Shown: positions 1 through 7,420 of the stretch, piece after piece
Layout of the letters: every line of letters begins with the position of its first letter
Position numbering within the stretch: the first letter of the stretch is position 1
Assembly (NCBI GenBank): GCA_002707765.1
Contig: PANV01000011.1
Location: forward strand, 1-25,115
DNA length: 25,115 bases
Direction: 5' to 3'
Source of the DNA: Fidelibacterota bacterium
GTDB taxonomy: Bacteria; Fidelibacterota; Marinisomatia; SCGC-AAA003-L08; D37C17
The notes under the pieces: generated by a model
The model's database searches: none
Told to the model about the DNA's origin: nothing
Seen by the model: the letters and a program-made list of their open reading frames with translations, nothing else
Position numbers and translations under genes: made by a program

Positions 1-521
1 TCACCAAAAATTGAACCAGCTCCAGCATATGAAACATCAGTTTGCCATGAAATACCTGAATCTTGACTTGATGCTATTTGATATAAAGGAGAGTTTGAGT
101 ATATCCACGTAACATTAGTTAAATCATCAGCTGCCTCTACAACAAACCAATAGTAATTTCCGCTATCTAAATAAACGCACAAATTTGTGGTTTGAATAAG
201 ATTATAGTTAAATGGATGATCAAAATCAATAGTATAATTCCATTGAGAAAATTCAGATATAAGTTCACCAGGCCTTCCATTTAAATCTTCCCTAATCGAT
301 ATATGAATATTTGAATTATCCTCGTTCTCTGATGTCATGAAAAAGTTCATAGCCTCTAAGACAAAATCTACATTAACTGAAAATCTATTTGCATAAGAAT
401 GATTATTATCAATTAAAAACCCAGATGTTGAATCAGGTGTACCAGTACTAAAAATAATACTTCTATCTTGCGAAAAGACCAATGAAGTAAGTACTATTAA
501 TATAGAAAACAGTTTATTCAT
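1..521 (-). CDS. Secreted protein, N-terminal part; choice-of-anchor-like domain (partial)
   Basis: The gene reads leftward from an ATG at 521-519 and runs off the window edge after 173 complete codons with no stop. The product starts with a clear signal peptide: MNKL, a hydrophobic stretch of about 12 residues, then a likely cleavage site around FSQ/D (residues 17-20). The mature part is rich in Ser, Asn, Asp and aromatics, looks like a beta-sandwich, and contains a segment reading IREDLNGRPGELI (about residues 68-80). That resembles the 'choice-of-anchor' type extracellular domains that usually precede a C-terminal sorting domain; this family assignment is from memory of the motif and is tentative. 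The C-terminus, where a sorting or anchoring signal would lie, is outside the window. It is followed on the same strand, 41 bases upstream of its start, by the stop of sppA, so the two could be co-transcribed. Confidence 0.7.
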   Translation of the reverse strand, partial: MNKLFSILIVLTSLVFSQDRSIIFSTGTPDSTSGFLIDNNHSYANRFSVNVDFVLEAMNFFMTSENEDNSNIHISIREDLNGRPGELISEFSQWNYTIDFDHPFNYNLIQTTNLCVYLDSGNYYWFVVEAADDLTNVTWIYSNSPLYQIASSQDSGISWQTDVSYAGAGSIFG

Positions 522-562
522 ATTAAAAATTTATATATGTTATTATTAAAAGTCAAATAAAT

Positions 563-3034
563 TTAATTAATTGTTATTTGATATGGCATAAGTAATTGTA
601 GCTCATTATCTATTAAAACAGGTAATAAATTAAGAGCACTTAGTTTTGTTGATAAATCAGTTGGTAAAAAATCATCAAATTTTAGAATAGATGCAGATTT
701 TTCATCATTTAAAAGTTTTAGAAACCTAAATGGTTCAGGTTTTGGAAACTCTTCAATATTTACTTCGGAAGTCAAATTAATATTTGCAAGATTTTTTGCT
801 GATTCTAATGCTTCTACAATACCTCCGATCTCATCTATTAGTCCATTTTGATTAGCTGAATTTCCAGACCAAATTCTACCAAGTGCGATTTCATCTAATT
901 GGTCAAAATCATTAAGTTTTTCTCTACCATTTATTACCTTTTCTTTAAAATCACTATACGATTCATTTATTATATTAAAAATTTTATTTTTTTCTTCTTC
1001 AGTCATTAAACGAGAACCACTTAAAAAGTCTGCATTTTCATTACTTTTTAAGCCATCAAATTTTATACCGATTCTGTTGAGTAAATCAGAAAAGTTTAAT
1101 CTAACCCATATTACTCCGATTGAACCTGTAATTGAGGAAGATTCCGCTAAAATTTTATCTGCTTCACATCCTATGTAGTACCCTCCTGAAGCTGCTACAT
1201 CAGACATTGAAACTATAACAGGTTTCTTATTTCCTGATGTATCGTTGATTGTTCTATTAATTTCTCTCCAAATCATATCAGATGCCAATACAGAACCACC
1301 ACCACTATCTATTCGTAAAATTATAGCATTAATATTTTTATCTTCTCTAGCTTCAATAATTGCTTTTCTAATTGTCTGATCACCCATAATCGAAGAACCA
1401 AACGGACCGGGATTACTATCACCTGATACTATTCCTCCAACTGCATATATAATTGCAATTTTGGGCGTATCTTCTGGGGTCCAATCCTCTACGTAATAAT
1501 TATCAGGCTGAATTTCAGACCAGTTTATTTTGTTTATTTTTTTTAATTTTATCAAATCATCAAATTGGTCTGGATATAATGACTTATCTATTAGACCAGC
1601 ATTAATAGCTTCTTTATTAGAATAATATGGACCATTTTCAATAGTTCTTTTTGTTTTTTCTTTTGACCAATTTTTTGATTCAGACAAATCGTTGATCATA
1701 ATCGTATAAAAGTCATTTATAAGTTGACCATAGTTTTCTTTCATTTCTTCAGACATTTTTTCATTAATTAAAGGGTCACCAGCAGTTTTGTAAGGACTTA
1801 TTCTGACTACTTCTGGAACAATGGAAACTGTATCTAGAAGTCCTTTTAGAAAAGTCATTTCCATATTTATACCTTTTAGGTCAACTGAAGTATGAGGTGT
1901 AGTATAAATATAATCAGCCATTGAAATAATATAGTAATCCATATTACTAATATCATTTTTTTCACAAAATACTATAATTTCTTTGCCAGATTCTTTTAAT
2001 CTCATTAATGATTTAAAAATTTCTTTTCTCTTACCAAAGCCTGCTTGAACTCTACCCAAATTAATTATTAAGCCATTAATATTATCTTTTTTGATGATTT
2101 CATCAATTTTTACTATGAAATTCCTCAATTGAATAGCTTTTAAATTATTATTTCCAAATGGTAGGAGATTAATTTCAAAATTTAAAACAGATTTTCTAAC
2201 AGGTTTCTCTTCAATAAATATGCCTTGAAGATCTAGCTCTACATAATTATTACTTTTAAGATTTATTAAATTAATATCTGATTTTTGTTTTTGTGAATAG
2301 TTGAAAAAACCTATACCATTAGCTGTGATAGAATTTGAGGATTGATTTGGAGAATAATTATTTATATTTACTCCATTATTGCCAAGGTTAATAGATAAAC
2401 TTAGAGAATAATTTTTTCCTTCATATTTATTGATTCCAACATTAAAACCCTTTGCAATGTCAAAATTTATAAAATAAAAATCCGTAGAATTATCTTTGCC
2501 CCAATTATCATTATAGTTAATGAGTTTATCAAATCCTATAGTAAATTTTGGTGAATATGGTCTAATAGCAAGTCCATATCTAATTTTTCTAAAAGTATTT
2601 TCATTATTAGAAAATAGCGTAAACCCTGTAGATAAATTATTTGAATATCTATAAAGCATCCCGAATGAGTAATCTTCAGATTTATTGATTGTAAAACCAG
2701 AATATAATTTATCTAAAATTTTTGTACCATATCCTAAAGACCAATGATATTTATTAATCTCATCATATCTACTTTCAAATCCAAAGCCTGATTCCCATCT
2801 ATAAATAGATGAAAAAATATGATAGTTAGTATGATTGCTATCAAAGTTTCCTTGTTGGATATTAAAGCCTGATTGCTTGCCTCTATCTACACCAAATCCC
2901 GCTGGATTTAAATACATTGCATCAAGGTCATCTGATAAACTAACTGAAAGTCCTCCCCAAATATTTGAGAAATCATTTAAACCAAAAAGGGAAAGATTCA
3001 TTATTAAAATAAGATTTAAAATTATTTTTTTCAT
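563..3034 (-). CDS. sppA: SppA-type signal peptide peptidase fused to an N-terminal barrel-like domain
   Basis: The 823-residue protein has two parts. Residues 1-19 form a signal peptide. Residues about 20-250 look like outer-membrane beta-barrel sequence: an NPAGFG motif at 43-48, as in FadL/PorV-like proteins, then many alternating aromatic/polar strands. Residues about 265-790 are a full tandem-domain S49 protease of the long (67K) SppA class. The general-base lysine is K416 (SPYKTAGDP) and the nucleophile S616 (AASGGYY). Their spacing of 200 residues equals that of E. coli SppA (K209/S409), and TGSIGV follows at 636-641. The family cleaves signal-peptide remnants and other hydrophobic peptides within or at a membrane. 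At about 200 residues longer than E. coli SppA (618), the excess is the barrel-like region. The ATG at 3034 follows no Shine-Dalgarno sequence. The protease call is firm; the barrel call rests on sequence pattern only. Confidence 0.93.
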   Translation of the reverse strand: MKKIILNLILIMNLSLFGLNDFSNIWGGLSVSLSDDLDAMYLNPAGFGVDRGKQSGFNIQQGNFDSNHTNYHIFSSIYRWESGFGFESRYDEINKYHWSLGYGTKILDKLYSGFTINKSEDYSFGMLYRYSNNLSTGFTLFSNNENTFRKIRYGLAIRPYSPKFTIGFDKLINYNDNWGKDNSTDFYFINFDIAKGFNVGINKYEGKNYSLSLSINLGNNGVNINNYSPNQSSNSITANGIGFFNYSQKQKSDINLINLKSNNYVELDLQGIFIEEKPVRKSVLNFEINLLPFGNNNLKAIQLRNFIVKIDEIIKKDNINGLIINLGRVQAGFGKRKEIFKSLMRLKESGKEIIVFCEKNDISNMDYYIISMADYIYTTPHTSVDLKGINMEMTFLKGLLDTVSIVPEVVRISPYKTAGDPLINEKMSEEMKENYGQLINDFYTIMINDLSESKNWSKEKTKRTIENGPYYSNKEAINAGLIDKSLYPDQFDDLIKLKKINKINWSEIQPDNYYVEDWTPEDTPKIAIIYAVGGIVSGDSNPGPFGSSIMGDQTIRKAIIEAREDKNINAIILRIDSGGGSVLASDMIWREINRTINDTSGNKKPVIVSMSDVAASGGYYIGCEADKILAESSSITGSIGVIWVRLNFSDLLNRIGIKFDGLKSNENADFLSGSRLMTEEEKNKIFNIINESYSDFKEKVINGREKLNDFDQLDEIALGRIWSGNSANQNGLIDEIGGIVEALESAKNLANINLTSEVNIEEFPKPEPFRFLKLLNDEKSASILKFDDFLPTDLSTKLSALNLLPVLIDNELQLLMPYQITIN

Positions 3035-3107
3035 TGAGGAAGCCTTTATTTATGTTTAAAATTAATGTAATAAATTTCATTCTAATTTAACATATATCGA
3101 AAAGTTT

Positions 3108-4280
3108 ATGAAAAAAAAATATTGTATTATAGGAACTGGTCGACAGGGTACTGCTGCAGCTTATGATTTATTAGTTCATGCTGACGTTGAATCATTAACA
3201 TTATTAGATTGTAATCAAAATTCTATTGATGAATGTTTAAAAAAAATTGATTCAGTTTCGAATAGTGTAAAAATTCAACAATTTATAATTGATTTTAATA
3301 AAACTGATCAATTAAAACAGTTACTTGATTCAGTTGACATTTTTCTTAGTTCTGTACCTTATAAATATAATCTAATGCTTACAGAATTAGCTATTGAAAC
3401 AGCATGTTCTATGGTTGATTTAGGAGGTCATACAGGTAATGTAATAAAACAACTTAATTATGATAAAGAAGCAAAAAAGAAAGGTATTACGATAGTACCT
3501 GATTGTGGAATGGGGCCTGGAATGAATGTTTCCATGGGATTACTAGCAATTGAGCAATTCGATGAAGCTCATGAGGTTAGAATATGGGATGGGGGATTAC
3601 CCCAAAATCCTGTTAAACCTTGGAATTATTCTTTATTTTTTAATATTGCTGGACTCACAAATGAATACGATTCTCATGCCTTTTTTATTAGAAATGGAAA
3701 AATTGATGAGGTGAATTGTTTTGAAGACTATGAGTTAATAGATTTTGGAGTAAAAATCGGACAACTTGAAGCATCTGTTACATCAGGTGGATTATCCACA
3801 ATGCCATGGACTTTCCAAAATAAGTTAAAGGTACTTGAAAATAAAACATTAAGATATTTGGGGCATTGGGAGTGGATGAAAGCATATAGAGAATTGGGTT
3901 TATTTAATGAAGATGAGATTACTTTTAATGGACACAAAATTGTACCTAGAGATTTTTATCATCATTTACTTGAACCTCATTTAGATACTAAAGATTATAA
4001 TGATATATGTATTATGCGAGTTAAAGCCATAGGAATACTAGATGGTAAGAAAATCGAAGTATTGATTGATGCTTTAGAAACTTTCGATGATAAAACAAAT
4101 TTAATGGCAATGGAAAAATGGACTGGATGGCATGCTTCAATTGTCATGCAACATATAATGAATGGTAACTTAAACAGTGGAACTTTTCCTATTGAAAAAG
4201 CATTAACAGGTAAAGAGTTCTATAAGCAAGCTATGAAAAGAAATTATAAAATAACAATTAATAAAAGGAATATTAATTAG
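3108..4280 (+). CDS. Saccharopine/lysine-6-dehydrogenase family oxidoreductase
   Basis: The 390-residue product begins with a Rossmann dinucleotide-binding fold: GTGRQG at 9-14, with an Asp (D34) at the end of strand 2. It carries the family landmarks DLGGH at 104-108, PDCGMGPGM at 131-139, GGLPQNP at 162-168 and TSGG at 225-228. The whole-length pattern (an IRNG motif near 194-197, KTLRYLGH at 246-253, PRD at 280-282) resembles lysine 6-dehydrogenase and saccharopine reductase-like enzymes, which oxidise or form a C-N bond next to an amino-acid side chain using NAD(P). The exact substrate cannot be read from the sequence; lysine is a reasonable guess and no other lysine-pathway gene is in the window. 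It is the first gene of a close-packed trio: the membrane-protein ATG begins 1 base after its TAG. It diverges from sppA across 73 bases. Confidence 0.85.
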   Translation: MKKKYCIIGTGRQGTAAAYDLLVHADVESLTLLDCNQNSIDECLKKIDSVSNSVKIQQFIIDFNKTDQLKQLLDSVDIFLSSVPYKYNLMLTELAIETACSMVDLGGHTGNVIKQLNYDKEAKKKGITIVPDCGMGPGMNVSMGLLAIEQFDEAHEVRIWDGGLPQNPVKPWNYSLFFNIAGLTNEYDSHAFFIRNGKIDEVNCFEDYELIDFGVKIGQLEASVTSGGLSTMPWTFQNKLKVLENKTLRYLGHWEWMKAYRELGLFNEDEITFNGHKIVPRDFYHHLLEPHLDTKDYNDICIMRVKAIGILDGKKIEVLIDALETFDDKTNLMAMEKWTGWHASIVMQHIMNGNLNSGTFPIEKALTGKEFYKQAMKRNYKITINKRNIN

Positions 4281-4281
4281 T

Positions 4282-5178
4282 ATGATTAATAATTTTAAAA
4301 ATTATGATTTTCATAATTTATTTTTTTCATCAAAATCAAAAAATTTTATAGAAAAAATAATATTGAATATCGCTTTATTCAGTTTTCTGGTTCATCTAGG
4401 ATTAATAATCGCATCACAAAATTCTTTACTTGGATTTAATTTTTCATCAGACTTATTAAATAATGCTATAGTTGCAGTTTATACTCCGTTTAGTTTTATA
4501 CTTTTATATGAAGTTTATTTATTAGTTTATTATTTACCTCAATCATTTACATTCTATCTTTCAAAGCAATATGAAATTATAACATTAATCGTTTTTAGGA
4601 GATTTTTTAAAGATATTGCTTCTTTTGATACATCAAATATTAGTTTAAATACTATTGTTAATTCTCAAATATTTTATGATTTAATAGCTTCTTTAATTTT
4701 ATTTTTCATAGTTTATTTATTCAATAGAAATGTTGTTAGAAACAAAAATAAAAAAATATTAATTGAGAATAAAGGCCTCCGAAGATTTGTTGCTCAAAAA
4801 GAGTTTATAGCCGCATTATTAATACCTTTATTTTTTTTGATGGCTATGTATTCATTCTATTCCTGGAGTTTGGGTTTATTTTCCTATGAAGCTAATCTTC
4901 AAATTATTGATTTGAATCATATCTTTTTTGAAGATTTCTTTAACATTTTGATTTTTGTTGATATAATAATATTGCTTTTATCATTCTTCTACTCACAAAA
5001 TTTCCATAAAATAATTAGAAATTCAGGATTTATTGTTTCTACGATAATCATTCGAATCTCTTTTGGTGTTACAGGTTTAACAAATTTATCACTTATTATT
5101 AGTGCGTTGCTCATTGGATTATGTGTATTAGTAATTCACAACTTATTTGAAAAGCTTGAAACTAATAAAGACTTTTGA
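4282..5178 (+). CDS. Unrecognised polytopic inner-membrane protein
   Basis: I do not recognise this 298-residue protein. It is strongly hydrophobic with about seven predicted membrane segments, near residues 24-46, 60-85, 130-148, 172-196, 218-237, 248-265 and 268-288, and no signal peptide. The loop between the second and third segments holds a distinctive amphipathic stretch with KQYEII (95-100) and RRFFKDIA (106-113), the likeliest conserved functional site. A basic loop with KNKNKK lies near 154-158. There are no nucleotide-binding or metal motifs. It is sandwiched between two redox enzymes with 1 base on the left and 0 on the right, so the three are almost certainly one transcript and probably one process. 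A channel, a transporter or a membrane platform for the flanking oxidoreductases are all possible; none is shown. Confidence 0.85.
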   Translation: MINNFKNYDFHNLFFSSKSKNFIEKIILNIALFSFLVHLGLIIASQNSLLGFNFSSDLLNNAIVAVYTPFSFILLYEVYLLVYYLPQSFTFYLSKQYEIITLIVFRRFFKDIASFDTSNISLNTIVNSQIFYDLIASLILFFIVYLFNRNVVRNKNKKILIENKGLRRFVAQKEFIAALLIPLFFLMAMYSFYSWSLGLFSYEANLQIIDLNHIFFEDFFNILIFVDIIILLLSFFYSQNFHKIIRNSGFIVSTIIIRISFGVTGLTNLSLIISALLIGLCVLVIHNLFEKLETNKDF

Positions 5179-6279
5179 TTGAATTTTAATTTAAAAATAT
5201 CAGATAATTATATATTTTCAAGGGCTAATCTAAAAATCCAAAATCGTACAGTCCTAGCAGCTATGACTAATATGCAAAGCCATGATGATGGTACTTTATC
5301 TAATGATGAAATAACCTGGCTTTTAGAAAGAGCTAAAGGTGGATTTGGTATAATAACAACAGCAGCTACTAATGTATCAAAAGAAGGAAAAGCATGGAAT
5401 GGCGAATTTGGAGTATTTGAAGATTATCAAATCCCGCAATTAAAAAAACTTACATCTTTAATACATGAGACAAAAAGCATTGTTATTGCTCAATTATTTC
5501 ATGGTGGCATGAAATCGCCTCAAAAGATTACAGGATTCATACCCATATCTGCTAGTAAGTTAGATTGTGATGAATCAAATACTGGTGAGACAAAATCTGC
5601 ATCTCTAGATGATATTAAAAAAATAATTGATGATTTTAAAAATAGTGCGTCAAGATGTTATGAATCTGGATTTGATGGAATTGAGCTTCATGGAGCTCAT
5701 GGATATTTAATATCGCAGTTTTTGGGTAAAAAAACCAATTTAAGAAAAGATGAATGGGGGGGCGATCTAAAAAATAGATCGAAACTATTAATTGAAATTA
5801 TTAAATCTATTAGAAATAATGTGCCTGATGAATTTATTATTGGTGTTCGTATTTCACCAGAAATAGATAGTCTCGGTATAGATTTACAAGATACTATTGA
5901 ACTAGTGGGTATATTAAAAAAAATGAATTTAGATTTCATTCATATATCATGTTGGGATGTATTTGCTAAATCAAAGTCTTTAAAGAATGATAATAGAACG
6001 TTAACTGAGGTAATAACTGAAAGTTATACAGATTTACCTACAATAATTAGCACAGGTAAAGTATGGTCAAGCTGTGATGCACATAAACTATTAGAACAAG
6101 GGGCAAATCTTGTAGGAGTTGGAAGAGTTGCGATAGGGCATCCGAATTGGGCTAATAAAGTATCAAGTCTGGATTATAATCCTAAAAGACCACCTTTTTC
6201 GATTTCTAAATTATCTAGAGCAAAATTAAATCCTAAATTTATAAACTATATGAAAAATTGGAATGGTTTTATAGAGTAA
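5179..6279 (+). CDS. NADH:flavin oxidoreductase, Old Yellow Enzyme family
   Basis: This is a 366-residue single-domain FMN TIM barrel. The N-terminal NRTVLAAMT (22-30) matches the strand that carries FMN contacts. HGAHGYLISQFL (171-182) is the OYE signature, with H171 and H174 as the pair that binds the carbonyl or nitro group of the substrate. VRISPE (223-228) and the C-terminal VGVGRVAIGHP (312-322), the phosphate-binding strand, are also present. Family members use NAD(P)H to reduce activated C=C bonds; the extra C-terminal Fe-S and flavin domains of dienoyl-CoA reductase are absent. The start must be the TTG at 5179: it follows the TGA of the membrane gene with no gap, in the same frame, and the next ATG (codon 29) lies inside the conserved fold. 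The stop abuts the stop of convergent queC. The substrate is unknown. Confidence 0.9.
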   Translation: MNFNLKISDNYIFSRANLKIQNRTVLAAMTNMQSHDDGTLSNDEITWLLERAKGGFGIITTAATNVSKEGKAWNGEFGVFEDYQIPQLKKLTSLIHETKSIVIAQLFHGGMKSPQKITGFIPISASKLDCDESNTGETKSASLDDIKKIIDDFKNSASRCYESGFDGIELHGAHGYLISQFLGKKTNLRKDEWGGDLKNRSKLLIEIIKSIRNNVPDEFIIGVRISPEIDSLGIDLQDTIELVGILKKMNLDFIHISCWDVFAKSKSLKNDNRTLTEVITESYTDLPTIISTGKVWSSCDAHKLLEQGANLVGVGRVAIGHPNWANKVSSLDYNPKRPPFSISKLSRAKLNPKFINYMKNWNGFIE

Positions 6280-7062
6280 TTATTTTCTTTTAAAATCTTT
6301 TTCAAAATTTAATGCATTTTTTAAAACGTCTTCCCAGGAAAAATTATATTTGATTGGATCAATAAGGTTTAGTTTATGAAATGCAAGAATTCTTTCAACA
6401 TCTGATGCGGTATTACCATCAGATAATCCACTTTTATTTGGGCTATAGCTCGTTAGGGTATTTTTAAAAATAGTATTAAAATCTAGTTTAAGTTTTTTGC
6501 AATTTTTTAATGCATCATTAATAATATCTGATTTTGAAAAATCTAAATAAGGTAAGTAATATTTTATGTTCTCAGAGTCCCAATTACCAATTTTAAATGC
6601 ATCAAATAATTTTTCATAAAATTCTAATCTACAATCAGGATAAATTTCATGATCACCTGAATGAACTCCAAGTGCTATATCTACATCCACACCAAGTTTT
6701 TTGTGTATAGATAATGCACATGCATAGGAAAAAGAGCTAAAAATAGCATTTCTATTTGGTACAACCGTACTTTTCATATTTTCATTTTTGTAATAACCGA
6801 TTGGAGTCTTTTTCTTATCATTAGTTAAAGATGATTGAAGAATATCAAATGAGTCTGAAATATCTAAAATTTTGTGTTTAATTTCAATCCCTTTTGATTT
6901 AAAAAATTTAATATTTTCTTTTGCTTTATCTAATTCTAATATATGTTTTTGACCGTAATTAAATGAAATAGCAAATATGTCATATTTTTTTTTAATTAGA
7001 TGTAGAAGTAATGATGTTGAATCAAGACCACCACTAAAGCTTATTACTGCAGTTTTATTCAT
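6280..7062 (-). CDS. queC: 7-cyano-7-deazaguanine (preQ0) synthase QueC, lacking the usual zinc cysteines
   Basis: QueC converts 7-carboxy-7-deazaguanine to preQ0 with ATP and ammonia, for queuosine or related bases. The 260-residue product has the ATP-pyrophosphatase loop SGGLDS (10-15), NYGQKH (35-40), VPNRN (101-105) and YPDCR (141-145), all as in the family. The C-terminal part, which normally reads C-x7-C-x2-C-x2-C before R-x2-AF and binds zinc, is recognisable (SYSPNKSGLSDG then TASDVERILAF, 205-227), but the four cysteine positions align with S205, D215, T218 and D221. The rest of the active site looks intact. Its ATG lies inside the end of queD (8-base overlap), so the two are probably translationally coupled. 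No queE is present in this window. The identity is firm; the loss of metal ligands is a direct reading, its effect inferred. Confidence 0.92.
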   Translation of the reverse strand: MNKTAVISFSGGLDSTSLLLHLIKKKYDIFAISFNYGQKHILELDKAKENIKFFKSKGIEIKHKILDISDSFDILQSSLTNDKKKTPIGYYKNENMKSTVVPNRNAIFSSFSYACALSIHKKLGVDVDIALGVHSGDHEIYPDCRLEFYEKLFDAFKIGNWDSENIKYYLPYLDFSKSDIINDALKNCKKLKLDFNTIFKNTLTSYSPNKSGLSDGNTASDVERILAFHKLNLIDPIKYNFSWEDVLKNALNFEKDFKRK

Positions 7063-7420
7063 TTGATGGTTGGTAAATTATACCTGTTCCAAAATCTTCT
7101 GAAACTTCAATTTTATATAAGTTTGGAAGATGAGGAATTAGATTTTCCCAAATCCAGATTGAAAGATTTTCGCTTGTGGGATTTTCTAATCCATCAACAT
7201 CATTTAAAACTTTATGATCTACATTTTTGTGTATATATTTTTGGAAAATTACATCTATGTCATAAAAATCTATAACAAAGCCTGTTTTATCATCAACAGA
7301 ATCTTTAACATAAACTGTGATATTAAATGTATGTCCGTGCATTTTTTTGCATATGTGGTCATCTTCTAAATTTGGTAAGTAGCGTGATGAATGAATCCTA
7401 AAAGACCTATAAACTATCAT
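7055..7420 (-). CDS. queD: QueD, 6-carboxytetrahydropterin synthase
   Basis: The 121-residue protein is a single T-fold domain of the QueD/6-pyruvoyl-tetrahydropterin synthase family. In queuosine synthesis it makes 6-carboxy-5,6,7,8-tetrahydropterin from dihydroneopterin triphosphate. Zinc ligands H10, H28 and H30 (the latter pair in MHGHTF) are present, with the catalytic cysteine C24 four residues before H28. VDHKVLND (67-74) carries the Asp-His pair, PTSENL (81-86) is the typical loop, and E108 (in SEDFGTG) is the pterin-anchoring acid. Its length and its neighbour queC favour QueD over a biopterin enzyme. It overlaps the SDR gene upstream by 4 bases (ATGA) and queC downstream by 8, so it is the middle cistron of a coupled operon. 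Confidence 0.94.
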   Translation of the reverse strand: MIVYRSFRIHSSRYLPNLEDDHICKKMHGHTFNITVYVKDSVDDKTGFVIDFYDIDVIFQKYIHKNVDHKVLNDVDGLENPTSENLSIWIWENLIPHLPNLYKIEVSEDFGTGIIYQPSNE

